From Gemmatimonadaceae bacterium (GTDB lineage Bacteria > Gemmatimonadota > Gemmatimonadetes > Gemmatimonadales > Gemmatimonadaceae): 17,769 nucleotides of DNA. The position numbers and the translations under genes were made by a program. The stretch is from assembly GCA_014378185.1 (NCBI GenBank), contig JACMOE010000084.1, positions 1-17,769 of the forward strand. The letters are read 5' to 3'. A model generated the notes under the pieces. The model made no database searches, was not told the origin of the DNA, and worked only from the letters and a program-made list of their open reading frames with translations. Shown piece after piece: positions 6,731-13,693 of the stretch (position 1 is its first letter; each line of letters opens with the position of its first letter).

Positions 6731-6930
6731 GGAGGGATGTACGAAATGGAAAATAGTGTGTATGCCACGCGGTGGCCAGTGTCGCGAAAGCGGCCGCAGG
6801 CGCGTTGTCGCACGGCGGCGGTGGGCTGAGGCGGTCGGCCGGCGCAGATGGCGGCGATCCGGCATCGTCACGCGACGGCTCTCCCAGATGAAGCAAATCC
6901 GTCATCGCCGCATCCCGCGTCGCCTGGGCG

Positions 6931-7016
6931 TCGCGGGGCCCGCACACGGCGGTAGACGTCGTCATTTAGGACGCTTGTCGACGCGGCCAAGAGGACCACG
7001 GTCAGCGTGACGGAGG
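6931..7016. repeat. Diverged duplicate segment A, copy 1
   Basis: About 85 bp, including CCCGCACACGGCGGT and CGCTTGTCGACGCGG, match 9061-9144 at roughly 85% by eye. Here the segment runs directly into the istB fragment (7021). In the second copy about 180 bp lie between the two. The stretch 6721-7020 upstream of vapB otherwise holds no gene that I can support. Confidence 0.7.
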
Positions 7017-7020
7017 CCAC

Positions 7021-7176
7021 ATCCTCGACCGGTTGGTCCACCGTGCCCACCGGATCACCCTCACCGGCGGCTCCCTTCTCCGCCTCGCCGAACCCGATTT
7101 CGCCGATCCCACCGCTGACGAACCCCGCGTCCGTGCCCCCACGTCACCCCTGATCGACATCGACCGAACCGGGTGA
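7021..7176 (+). pseudogene. istB: istB 3'-end fragment (IS21 ATPase), copy 1
   Basis: The plus frame reads ILDRLVHRAHRITLTGGSLL, the conserved C-terminus of the IS21 helper ATPase IstB, and ends at TGA 7174-7176 inside the first iterons. The Walker A and B regions are missing, so only the last 40-50 codons of a roughly 250-residue protein remain. The copy at 9325-9507 is the same fragment with a different 5' junction. The fragment is non-functional. Confidence 0.7.
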
Positions 7177-7241
7177 TCGACATGAAGCGAAACGACTGAT
7201 CGGCTTGGACCGAAACAAGTGAGCGGAATCAGCGCCAGGAG
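7150..7241. repeat. Four tandem 23-bp iterons and IS21 right end (terminus 7243)
   Basis: Copies begin at 7150, 7173, 7196 and 7219, at an exact 23-bp period, and share the TGATCG...CGAAAC core with the seven-copy array at 407-567. The last unit ends AGGAG-CA, giving the CA terminus at 7243. The copy at 9458-9549 has the same number and order, including the divergent last unit with CGGAATCAGCG. Confidence 0.85.
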
Positions 7242-7441
7242 CAGCGGCCCATGCTCACCGATTGCACGTGGCGCTGGGCGTGCCATGGGTGGGCACGGGA
7301 GCGCCGGAGGTCGCGCCGCGATAGCGTGGTTCGAATTGTTCGTGCACCCGTCTTTTCGGAGGCTGGTTCGTACAGATGCAAATCGTCGGTGGTTGTTGTG
7401 TGGCAAGCATTTGACCAGCGGATATCGCCTCGGTGGAGACC

Positions 7442-7481
7442 TCAAATCCGGTCACCGATCGACACTTCAAAACCGGCCACC
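7442..7481. repeat. Two direct repeats at 25-bp spacing (end of second IS21-type element)
   Basis: TCAAATCCGGTCACC (7442) and TCAAAACCGGCCACC (7467) differ at two of 15 positions. They lie at the 3' end of the minus-strand istB fragment, where IS21-type transposase-binding repeats are expected. Confidence 0.6.
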
Positions 7482-7882
7482 AGACCGGCGCGCTGCGACT
7501 GGGTTGGCGTGCGGTGGCGGCCGAGGCGTCGGGCGCCGGCTGGGAGTTTGGTCCTCCAGCTGCGCGGGCCGCACGCGAGGACGTGGGCGTGGTGGAGGAG
7601 GCGGTCGAGGGGCGCCGTCACGGCCGCGGTGTCGCCGAGCAGTTTGCCCCAGTCGTCCACGGGGCGGTTCAAGGTCAGGATCGTGGACGCGCGTTCGTAG
7701 CGGCGCATGATCACTTCGAGCAGATCTTCGGCCGCGGTGGCGGGCAGTTTGCGCATGCCGAGATCGTCGATGATCAGCAGGGGCACGGTGCCGAAGTCCG
7801 CGATTACCTCTTTGCGGGTCCCTTCGCGCGTAACGTCGGTGAGCTCTTCGATCAGCACGTATTCCTCGCGGCTTCTGCGCTG
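7442..7882 (-). pseudogene. istB: istB C-terminal half of a second IS21 subgroup
   Basis: The minus frame carries VPLLIIDDLGMRKLP (Walker B), TAAEDLLEVIMRRYE, STILTLNRPVDDWGKLLG and LLHHAHVLACGPRSWR, the C-terminal half of an IstB ATPase that helps IstA select targets. The Walker A region is missing: an in-frame TAA lies just upstream of about 7882, and no further homology is seen. The frame ends within a pair of 15-bp direct repeats (7442-7456, 7467-7481) that probably belong to the right end of this element. The sequence differs clearly from the plus-strand istB fragments at 7021 and 9325, so this is a separate insertion in the opposite orientation. The stretch 7244-7437 shows no gene. Confidence 0.8.
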
Positions 7883-8022
7883 CAGCCTCGATTACCGTTC
7901 CACTTCGTGAGCCACCGCGACGACGCCCCTCGCTAGGTGCGTGACGGCGACGTCGATGCGCCTCCCTTGCCTGATCGCGCAGCCGACGCGAGGGGACGGC
8001 TCTGAGCGCCCGACAACGGTTG

Positions 8023-8053
8023 CTGCCAAATGTGGCACTGTCATAATTGGCAG
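8023..8053. repeat. Inverted repeat downstream of mazF
   Basis: CTGCCAA (8023-8029) and TTGGCAG (8047-8053) flank 17 nt, about 95 nt beyond the mazF stop. No T-tract follows on the minus strand. It may be a weak terminator or chance. The rest of 7883-8147 shows nothing I can name. Confidence 0.3.
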
Positions 8054-8147
8054 AGCCCCCGCTGCCCTGTATCGTGGCCCCCCAAGCCAGGATCGCCTGC
8101 CACTCAGCGGTCGGCGTGCCCTCGGGGACGTCCCGCTGCCGCCACGT

Positions 8148-8537
8148 CTACTCGGGGCTCTCCGCCTCGAATGCGATGTCGAGGTGTTCGAGGATACGAT
8201 TCTCGATCTCTGCCCGTATCGCGAGATCGGTGATCGCTCCGATCCGGCTCACGAGACGCGTCTTCGCGATGGTGCGAATCTGCTGCGGCATCAGGATCAA
8301 CTCGTACTTTGCCGTCACCATCCCTTTCGGCAGCACGACCTCGAACGAGTACACCTTGCGCTTCTTGCCCTCTGCCTTGGTGCACGACAGCACGGTTAGG
8401 AGGGGAAAATTCGCATTGAAGCCGTCGTTGGACACCACGAGAACGGGGCGGCGCTCGCCGCCTTGCTCGCTGCCGACCGCCGGATCCAAATCCGCCCAGA
8501 ATAGGTCCCACCGCGCCACAACACCGAGAGAAGCCAC
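8148..8537 (-). CDS. mazF: MazF/PemK-family endoribonuclease toxin
   Basis: The 129-residue protein matches the MazF/PemK fold. It has the N-terminal strand and loop WDLFWADLDPAVGSEQGG, R29-R30-P31 followed by VLVVSNDGFN, LLTVLSCTKA near 47-55, and the C-terminal RLVSRIGAITDLAIRAEI helix region. These are the positions that form the RNA-binding and catalytic surface in the family, which cleaves mRNA at short specific sequences. The start is a GTG whose first base overlaps the last base of the antitoxin TAG, indicating coupled translation; another GTG lies at codon 7. Length is slightly above the usual ~115 residues. The gene looks intact. Confidence 0.9.
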   Translation of the reverse strand: MASLGVVARWDLFWADLDPAVGSEQGGERRPVLVVSNDGFNANFPLLTVLSCTKAEGKKRKVYSFEVVLPKGMVTAKYELILMPQQIRTIAKTRLVSRIGAITDLAIRAEIENRILEHLDIAFEAESPE

Positions 8538-8851
8538 TACGCGTCACATCCGTCGGCGACGGTCACGTCGAATGCCGTGGTGGCGGCCGCCATCTCCGCC
8601 ATGAACGTTGGGTCAGCGGCCGCCTCGACGTACGCGGCGTACACCTTGGCCCGGCGGATCTCGCGGAGATGCGCGATCACGGCCTCTTCAATGAACGCTG
8701 CTTGGCTGGCCGCGACGCCGTGACTCACCATGCGCATGATCGCCGTCGACACGCTCTCGTGGAGGTGCACGGTCACTTTTTTGAGTGGGTCCGCGGCGGA
8801 CGCCGTCCGGCGTCGGCGGATGGCGGGCGCGGTCAGCACAGTCGTAGTCAT
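8537..8851 (-). CDS. Ribbon-helix-helix antitoxin of the MazF-like toxin
   Basis: The 104-residue protein lies directly upstream of mazF and overlaps it by one base. Residues 24-62 (KKVTVHLHESVSTAIMRMVS, then SQAAFIEEAVIAHLREI) fit a ribbon-helix-helix DNA-binding domain, and the acidic, Ala-rich C-terminus (MAEMAAATTAFDVTVADG) would wrap the toxin. Such antitoxins neutralise MazF and repress their own operon. ATG 8851 has GGAG at 8857-8860, 5 nt upstream, and a promoter at 8884-8912. The sequence is not close to classical E. coli MazE, so I leave the symbol empty. Confidence 0.85.
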   Translation of the reverse strand: MTTTVLTAPAIRRRRTASAADPLKKVTVHLHESVSTAIMRMVSHGVAASQAAFIEEAVIAHLREIRRAKVYAAYVEAAADPTFMAEMAAATTAFDVTVADGCDA

Positions 8852-8874
8852 CTGAGCTCCAGTCGGAGGGGCGT

Positions 8875-8930
8875 ACTGAAGGAAGGTTACCCTCCCTCAA
8901 GTATGGCGTCAAGACTGGCGGTACTGCCAG
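8875..8930 (-). promoter_or_regulatory. Promoter and operator of the mazEF-like operon
   Basis: On the minus strand TTGACG (8907-8912) and TAACCT (8884-8889) are separated by 17 nt, a good sigma-70 layout 33 nt upstream of the antitoxin ATG. An imperfect palindrome (8875-8902, 9 of 12 bp paired around GTAA) covers the -10 and most of the spacer. A second near-palindrome, CTGGCGGTACTGCCAG (8915-8930), sits just upstream of the -35. Both are plausible sites for autorepression by the antitoxin. Confidence 0.6.
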
Positions 8931-9324
8931 CCTTGGCTGAAAGTCTCGGTCCGCGGCTGCGCCAGGTCGAGTGACGACCTCGGCCCGCCGCCGACGCCAG
9001 GATCTTCGGCACCGCCAGGCGGCGCTCCCTCGGACGCCGTGATCCGTCATCGCTTCAGCATCGCGGCCCGCACACGGCGGTCGACGTCGTCATTCGGAGC
9101 GCTTGTCGACGCGGCAGAGGGGAACGCGGTCAGCGTCATGGAGGCGATCAGCCGAGCTACCGGCCGAGAGTCGGTCGAACCGAAAGTTCGAGAGGCTGGG
9201 TCATGGCATCGCATTCCAGCGTGTCAGAGCCCTGACGGTCCGACTCTTATGCAAGACTTTCAAGCGCACAGTAGAACACGTCGCGATCACGGCACACGAG
9301 CATCGGCGACCCGCCTGTGGCGGT
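8931..9324. other. Gene-free stretch with duplicated segment
   Basis: No convincing gene is seen between the TA promoter and the second istB fragment. Open frames here are short and Arg/Ser-rich, as expected of high-GC shadows. The only structure found is segment A copy 2 (9061-9144). About 180 bp (9145-9324) are unique to this copy. Confidence 0.5.
9061..9144. repeat. Diverged duplicate segment A, copy 2
   Basis: This is the counterpart of 6931-7016. Both precede a plus-strand istB 3' end and an IS21 right terminus in the same orientation, so the two loci derive from one ancestral arrangement. Confidence 0.7.
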
Positions 9325-9507
9325 GCCATCCTCGACCGGCTGGTCCACCAAGCCCACCGGATCATCCTCACCGGCGGCACTCTCTGCCGCCTCGCCACAC
9401 CCGATCACGCCGACTCTCCCGCTGACGAACTCCGCGTCCGCGCCCCCTCAAACACCCTTGATCGACATCGACCGAACCAGGTGGTCGACGTAGAGCGAAG
9501 CGACTGA
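9325..9507 (+). pseudogene. istB: istB 3'-end fragment (IS21 ATPase), copy 2
   Basis: The frame reads AILDRLVHQAHRIILTGGTL, the IstB C-terminus, and continues to TGA 9505-9507 within the iteron array. Homology to copy 1 starts at ATCCTCGACC (9328 and 7021) and runs to both IS ends. The upstream ATPase core is absent. The frame stays open further upstream, but that part has no IstB features. Confidence 0.7.
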
Positions 9508-9549
9508 TCAACTTGGATCGAAGCGAGTGATCGGAATCAGCGAAAGACG
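9458..9549. repeat. Four tandem 23-bp iterons and IS21 right end (terminus 9551)
   Basis: Copies begin at 9458, 9481, 9504 and 9527, at an exact 23-bp period. They are more diverged than the copies at 7150-7241 (CGAAGC for CGAAAC in two units), suggesting an older insertion. The terminus is read as GACGCA at 9551, mirroring TGCG at 570. Confidence 0.85.
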
Positions 9550-9551
9550 CA

Positions 9552-10126
9552 GTCTCGTCAGTCGCGCACGCCAACACGGCACCGCGAACAGCGGAAGGCA
9601 GGGCTCGTCCGCTCGACCCTCACCGCTCCGTCTGAGCTCTGAATCCATCGGGTGGGGAATTTGAGACGATCACTGCCTGAGGAGTTTCAGACGATCGTTG
9701 ACAGCAATGACGGCTCCGCACGCTGCGTCCCAAAGAAGGCCGCGTGACGGCGATTGACGCGCTTGGATCGGCATGCGCCGGGGCCAGATCGCGGTGGTGC
9801 CGGACACGGTAGCCGTTGCAGATGTCGCAGGGATGCATGATCGCTGCTTCAACACCGCGCTGAGATGACAACGCATGCGCACGCAAGACAACGCTACGCG
9901 ATCATTGATGCACGTAGGAGCCAACACACTGGCACCGGCTTGTCTTCTGGAAAGCGCATCAACGGCACCATAAATCAACAACTTGGCAACGCCTGAACAC
10001 GGTTGATTACGCCGGACTGCATCAATCGCAGTCGGCCGGTCTTGGGTCGCACGCTGCATCAACCCGCATCGACAACGTCGTCACGTTGGTCCCAGTCTCG
10101 AGTCCCACCTCGGCCAAAGTTGCGAC
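9552..10126. other. Gene-free stretch before the recombinase gene
   Basis: No protein family is recognised on either strand over about 575 bp. A pair of 20-bp direct repeats lies at 9656-9675 and 9681-9700 (16 of 20 identical, 25-bp spacing, GACGATC core), similar in layout to IS21-type ends. The motif GCATCAAY occurs at 9956, 10019 and 10056, with an inverted copy ATTGATGC at 9904. The stretch may hold recombinase binding sites or IS debris. Confidence 0.4.
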
Positions 10127-11011
10127 GTGCCTGCAGACCCCCCGACTCTGCTGGTCATGACCCAACACACTCCGAACCTCGACGCACCAATCACGTGGGT
10201 GCAGCTTCTCACGGCGTTCAATCAGCCCGTTGAAGCGGGAACCGTATCGCCAAACTCCGCAGCGATTCTCCTCAGTGCGCTGCACACGTCGCTGACCTCC
10301 CTCATAAGCGGCCCGGGTGGACGCGAGGTAGACCGTCTCACGTTCGAGGCTGTCGATCTTCGACCGCTTTTGGCTTGCGCTCCAGCGCACGCTCGTGAGC
10401 GGGCAACCCGCGCAAACAACCAGCGTCCAGGAAACGCCGAAACTCGTGTGTGGCAGGCCCTTGGCGCAGCGCTGCCCGAGCTTTTCGGCGACGGCCCCGT
10501 CACCGCGTCACAACGCGCAGCACTGTGCGGCTCGCTGTGGCAACCCCTGTTCACAGCGCTCAACGGTCAGCCGCACGAGACGGTGCACCGGCGCTACCTC
10601 ACGCTCCTCGCTGAGGGGCTTCGCCGGCATGCGGGTATCGAGGGACCGTCACAGCTTCCTGCATCCGCAGATGCTGGCGACGTGCTCATGTCCGCCGCGG
10701 GACTGGACCCGAAGCACGGCATTCCCAAAGCCATTCACGCGTATCGAGTGGCGGTACGTGCGCTGCCCAGCAGCAAACTCGTTGCGATGGGCGCTCCACT
10801 GTGGACTGAGGCACGTGTGGCAAAGCGCCACGTCCGGCGCCTTGGGCGCCTGACGGGTACGCATGAAGCGCTCCTGCAAGAACAGCTGCCACTTCTGGCG
10901 GACTTGCTGCTGGCGTGGCGTGAAGTGGCTGCCCCAGCGCTTCGAGCATCATCTGTCCCCTCTATGGAGGGCGCGATGTTTCGCGTCGCCGGGCTGCTTG
11001 TCGAGATGTGA
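10127..11011 (+). CDS. Large recombinase-like protein, N-terminal part (ends at in-frame TGA)
   Basis: The frame gives 294 residues, rich in helices, with no domain I can name. It ends at TGA 11009-11011, but the same frame then stays open to 12628, and the sequence beyond the stop looks equally like coding sequence (GTIDLLTLRPLDLWDLSL...). The natural gene is therefore probably one frame of 834 codons, and this is its first third. Possible starts are GTG 10127 and ATG 10157 (MTQHTPN), the second being better placed for a normal N-terminus; neither has a clear ribosome-binding site. By position it would be the N-terminal or arm-binding region of the recombinase that follows. The stop could be a recent nonsense mutation, or the two parts could be separate proteins. 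Confidence 0.6.
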   Translation: MPADPPTLLVMTQHTPNLDAPITWVQLLTAFNQPVEAGTVSPNSAAILLSALHTSLTSLISGPGGREVDRLTFEAVDLRPLLACAPAHARERATRANNQRPGNAETRVWQALGAALPELFGDGPVTASQRAALCGSLWQPLFTALNGQPHETVHRRYLTLLAEGLRRHAGIEGPSQLPASADAGDVLMSAAGLDPKHGIPKAIHAYRVAVRALPSSKLVAMGAPLWTEARVAKRHVRRLGRLTGTHEALLQEQLPLLADLLLAWREVAAPALRASSVPSMEGAMFRVAGLLVEM

Positions 11012-12628
11012 GCCGCGGGCGCGCTTGGCACCATCGATCTACTGACACTTCGGCCGCTTGATCTCTGGGATCTGAGCCTGCCCTGCACGCGACCTGCGGA
11101 TGCGAGTAACGCGAACCGGAACGTCAGTGCTGCACGTGATCGGTTACTCGCAGATCGTCTTGGTTCCGCCGCAGCCGCGGTAGCCGCGAGCGAGGCTGTA
11201 CAGTCGCTCCCCCTTGCCGCGGCTGTCGCGGAGTGGGGAGAGATCGCCCAGCTCGTCCCACGCCAGCAGCCGAGCGGTGCGCAGTTCAATGTGGGACGTG
11301 GGCTGGTGACGGACATGACCATTCTGTGGATCATGGCACGCAGCGTGTACGAGCCGATTATCCGCGCCAACGGATCGCCGCAGGTCGTCGCCGAATTCGA
11401 GGCGACACAGGTCCGGGCGCATCAGGTCGAGGAGCATTTCGCCCAGTTGCGAACTTCGAGCGGTGAGCCGAGTGCGAAAGACAAGCGCCTCGCTGTACGG
11501 CTGTGCAGCACCCCGATCCTTACCTGTGTCGTGCTGCCATGGTGGACTCTGATAGAGCTCCCCAGGCTCGCTCGGGCGCGTGAGAAGGAGACAGCCGACC
11601 ATACCAAGAATCCACTCGTCTTGCATCACGCCAGAAATGCGAGGCAGGCGGAGCGGGCATATATCAGCGGGCTTGAATCGTGGGCGATGCAGGCTGTTGG
11701 CACAGCAGACCCATTGCGCCGCGCACAGTTCGCGTATGGCCGCGTTGGGCATGAGTACTCGTTCGACTGCCAATGGGGTGAGGACGGCACGCTTCTGCGC
11801 GTGTTGGGCGTCACCTCACGCTTTTCAAGCTTTGGGATGCCGGACAACCAGGGCGCCCGACTGAAGCAGGACAACATCGCCGAGCGCAACTGGACGATGT
11901 CGCAGGGCATTCTTGACCACGAGTGGTTCGCAACCTACCTGCGCGATGCGTGGATGCCTCGCCTTCGATCGCGCGGCCTGATTGGACCGGACGTCACGCT
12001 GAAGCAGGCCCTTGAGAGCGGACAGTTTTCACTTTTCATCTCCACTCGAGATGGCAAGACTACCTCATGGGGAGGGTACAGCGACAGCGCGCTCAGCAGC
12101 CGCTTCGCTCGGGCATTCCGCACCTCCTTGATTGCGCTTGGGTACACGATCCCACGAATCGGCAAGCATGCGGCGGAGGGATACGGCAGTATCCTCGGCC
12201 CGCACATTCTCCGACTCTACGTCGCGACGTACTGGCTGGGTCTCCGAGAGTTCGTGCCTCTACGCGTGACGTCGCATGACGGTCACGCATTCGAGATCTC
12301 AGGCGTCGAGATTGCGAAGCGGCTTACGACCGATTCTGAATCGACGCTCCGCAGGGAGTACGTCTTGGTGTCGGATGAGACGCGTGCGCTTGAACGCGAG
12401 GCACCTGGATCGTGGCGACACCCGCGCGCGTACGACCGGTTCATGGATCGCACGTACATGGCCACGGACGTTGTTGACTGGGCGGCTGAATGGGCTCGGC
12501 CGGAGTTCCCGCTCCCCGACGCCATAAGGCGAGAATTTCTCCGCCAGCGTCGGCGTGCCGATGCTGCCACGGCCGGTGCTCAGCCGCAACGAGCAACACG
12601 CAACACAAATTCGGCCACGCGGAGCTAA
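11012..12628 (+). CDS. Diverged tyrosine-recombinase-like protein, C-terminal part
   Basis: This continues the frame of 10127-11011 after a TGA; the first start codon inside it is GTG 11291 (445 residues from there). Counting from that GTG, residues 264-280 (SDSALSSRFARAFRTSL), GPHILRLYVATYWLGL with H305-x-L-R308, and G338-V-E-I-A-K-R-L then DSESTLRREY357 follow the order of a tyrosine recombinase catalytic domain (H-x-x-R, then the G...LGH...T...Y block). The LGH equivalent is L-T-T, so the second histidine is missing, and I could not place the first arginine. It may be a divergent integrase of the very large type or an inactive relative. It ends inside a strong hairpin (12610-12647). Assignment is by motif order only. 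Confidence 0.5.
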   Translation, partial: AAGALGTIDLLTLRPLDLWDLSLPCTRPADASNANRNVSAARDRLLADRLGSAAAAVAASEAVQSLPLAAAVAEWGEIAQLVPRQQPSGAQFNVGRGLVTDMTILWIMARSVYEPIIRANGSPQVVAEFEATQVRAHQVEEHFAQLRTSSGEPSAKDKRLAVRLCSTPILTCVVLPWWTLIELPRLARAREKETADHTKNPLVLHHARNARQAERAYISGLESWAMQAVGTADPLRRAQFAYGRVGHEYSFDCQWGEDGTLLRVLGVTSRFSSFGMPDNQGARLKQDNIAERNWTMSQGILDHEWFATYLRDAWMPRLRSRGLIGPDVTLKQALESGQFSLFISTRDGKTTSWGGYSDSALSSRFARAFRTSLIALGYTIPRIGKHAAEGYGSILGPHILRLYVATYWLGLREFVPLRVTSHDGHAFEISGVEIAKRLTTDSESTLRREYVLVSDETRALEREAPGSWRHPRAYDRFMDRTYMATDVVDWAAEWARPEFPLPDAIRREFLRQRRRADAATAGAQPQRATRNTNSATRS

Positions 12629-12647
12629 ACCTCCTCCGGTGGCCGAA
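12610..12647 (+). terminator. Hairpin overlapping the recombinase stop codon
   Basis: TTCGGCCAC (12610-12618) pairs with GTGGCCGAA (12639-12647), and CGGAG pairs with CTCCG inside it, leaving a one-base bulge and a 9-nt loop containing the TAA. The stem is long and GC-rich, but no T-tract follows, so termination is likely but not certain. Confidence 0.5.
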
Positions 12648-12786
12648 CTGACGTGCCTATTCCGCGGGTGAATCGCGCAGAGCGATTGCGTGCAGTTCGA
12701 GACGAAGTGCGTCCGCCGCGTCGCGAGAGCAATGCAATAGATAGACCGTTGCACCACGCGTCGCGATCTCGCGTGATTTGATGTCG

Positions 12787-12969
12787 AGGCGTTGGATCCA
12801 GTACGCACGGAGCCAGTGGGCCGTCGAAGGCGGAGCTGACGAGGGAGCGATTCAGGATCACCTGGGCCACGCGACTCGACAGATGACGGCACGCTACACG
12901 CGCCGTGCAAATCAGGGCCGCGCGGCACGCGCGTTGTCAGATCAGGTGCTGCGGTTCGTGAAGGAGTAG
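12787..12969 (+). pseudogene. Tyrosine recombinase C-terminal fragment
   Basis: About 60 residues match the end of a canonical phage-type integrase: GADEGAIQDHLGHATRQMTA then RYT, giving the LGH histidine and the catalytic tyrosine. The H-x-L-R box, the first arginine and the rest of the catalytic and core-binding domains are absent upstream, where the frame has a nearby stop. It is a remnant of a second, ordinary integrase next to the large atypical one. It is co-directional with the recombinase gene but in a different frame, so it is not that gene's displaced end. Confidence 0.7.
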
Positions 12970-13017
12970 GCAGCGCAACAGGGAGACGTGAATTGCCGTC
13001 ATTTGTTAAACGGCCTT

Positions 13018-13290
13018 TCAGCTGACTATCCCGTGATCGATGCGCCCCAACTCCATCAACACCTGACTGAAACCATCCGCAGTCTCGAGCATATTTGCCG
13101 GTACGCCGCCGCCGAACTCCCTCGATGGCCTTTGCAGCCAGGCCCGCGCTTTCTCCTCGCTCGCCAAAGATTCCGTGGCTCGCGCCAGCGCGGCTGTGTA
13201 CCGGGCGACGACGACGTCAGTCGCTTCGGCGCTGGGCGCTAGGGCGGGCACGGGACGGGGTGGCTGCCCTGACGACACACGTCGCAGCAT
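13018..13290 (-). CDS. Xre/MbcA/ParS-type antitoxin toxin-binding domain (DUF2384)
   Basis: The ORF has 90 residues. Residues 34-90 (ALARATESLASEEKARAWLQ, then PSREFGGGVPANMLETADGF and VLMELGRIDHG) match the C-terminal domain of the antitoxins of RES-Xre and MbcTA systems, which block NAD-degrading toxins. The usual N-terminal helix-turn-helix is not in this frame. The preceding gene, overlapping by 74 nt in another frame, does contain one, so the pair may be a split or frameshifted relative of a normal antitoxin. No RES-domain toxin is found downstream, where plus-strand integrase debris begins, so the antitoxin is an orphan here. Confidence 0.7.
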   Translation of the reverse strand: MLRRVSSGQPPRPVPALAPSAEATDVVVARYTAALARATESLASEEKARAWLQRPSREFGGGVPANMLETADGFSQVLMELGRIDHGIVS

Positions 13291-13693
13291 GATCGAGTGC
13301 GGCGAACGCGTCCGTGAACGTCGTGCCGCAGGCGCACCTGAGGAGCGTTTCCGCCGCGCGGATATCTAGCGGGTCCTCCACATTCGGGTCGTCGGTGACG
13401 CCGGGTGGCAGTCGCGCTGACTGATCTTCGTGCTCCTGCGACCAGGCCACGAGCTCCCGAATGGACTGCCTCGCCGCCCGGCGATCTTCACGGTCGATCA
13501 CAAAGTGGACACTGGACCGCGTCGCAGTGACCGACCGCAGCCGCACCAACAAATCCGTCGTGCTCTCAGGCATCGGCTCACCCTCCAGCCAGCGAAGGTG
13601 AGTGAGGGTGTCACAGCCCAAGACGAGGCGCGCGAACTCCTCGTGCGACAGGCCGGTCCGCTCTACGAGGGCGCTCAGGTCGTCACCATTCAT
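13217..13693 (-). CDS. Helix-turn-helix protein with C-terminal Cys/His cluster
   Basis: The protein has 158 residues from ATG 13693, whose ATGA overlaps the stop of the upstream ORF. Residues 5-50 (LSALVERTGLSHEEFARLVL, then THLRWLEGEPMPESTTDLLV) fit an Xre-type helix-turn-helix. Near the C-terminus, RCACGTTFTDAFAALDHAATC has C-x-C, then 13 residues to H and C three residues later, like a small zinc-binding knuckle. The last 25 codons overlap the DUF2384 ORF in another frame. It could be the DNA-binding half of that antitoxin or an independent regulator. Metal binding is inferred from residue spacing only. Confidence 0.55.
   Translation of the reverse strand: MNGDDLSALVERTGLSHEEFARLVLGCDTLTHLRWLEGEPMPESTTDLLVRLRSVTATRSSVHFVIDREDRRAARQSIRELVAWSQEHEDQSARLPPGVTDDPNVEDPLDIRAAETLLRCACGTTFTDAFAALDHAATCVVRAATPSRARPSAQRRSD

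Noticed and set aside
5912..6829. 305-residue plus-strand open frame
   Set aside because: It overlies vapC and vapB, both of which have family motifs and a ribosome-binding site. The plus frame is a high-GC shadow.
5000..10000. Integron cassette array
   Set aside because: The TA genes share orientation, but I could not find attC-type imperfect palindromes with GTTRRRY/RYYYAAC ends between them, nor an integron integrase.
9670..10062. Minus-strand ORF of 130 residues ending in ...VNDRLKLLRQ
   Set aside because: No recognisable domain and composition like neighbouring shadows; possibly IS debris, but not supportable as a gene.
12995..13014. Terminator after the integrase fragment
   Set aside because: GCCGT/ACGGC is only a 5-bp stem with a 10-nt loop; too weak to call.
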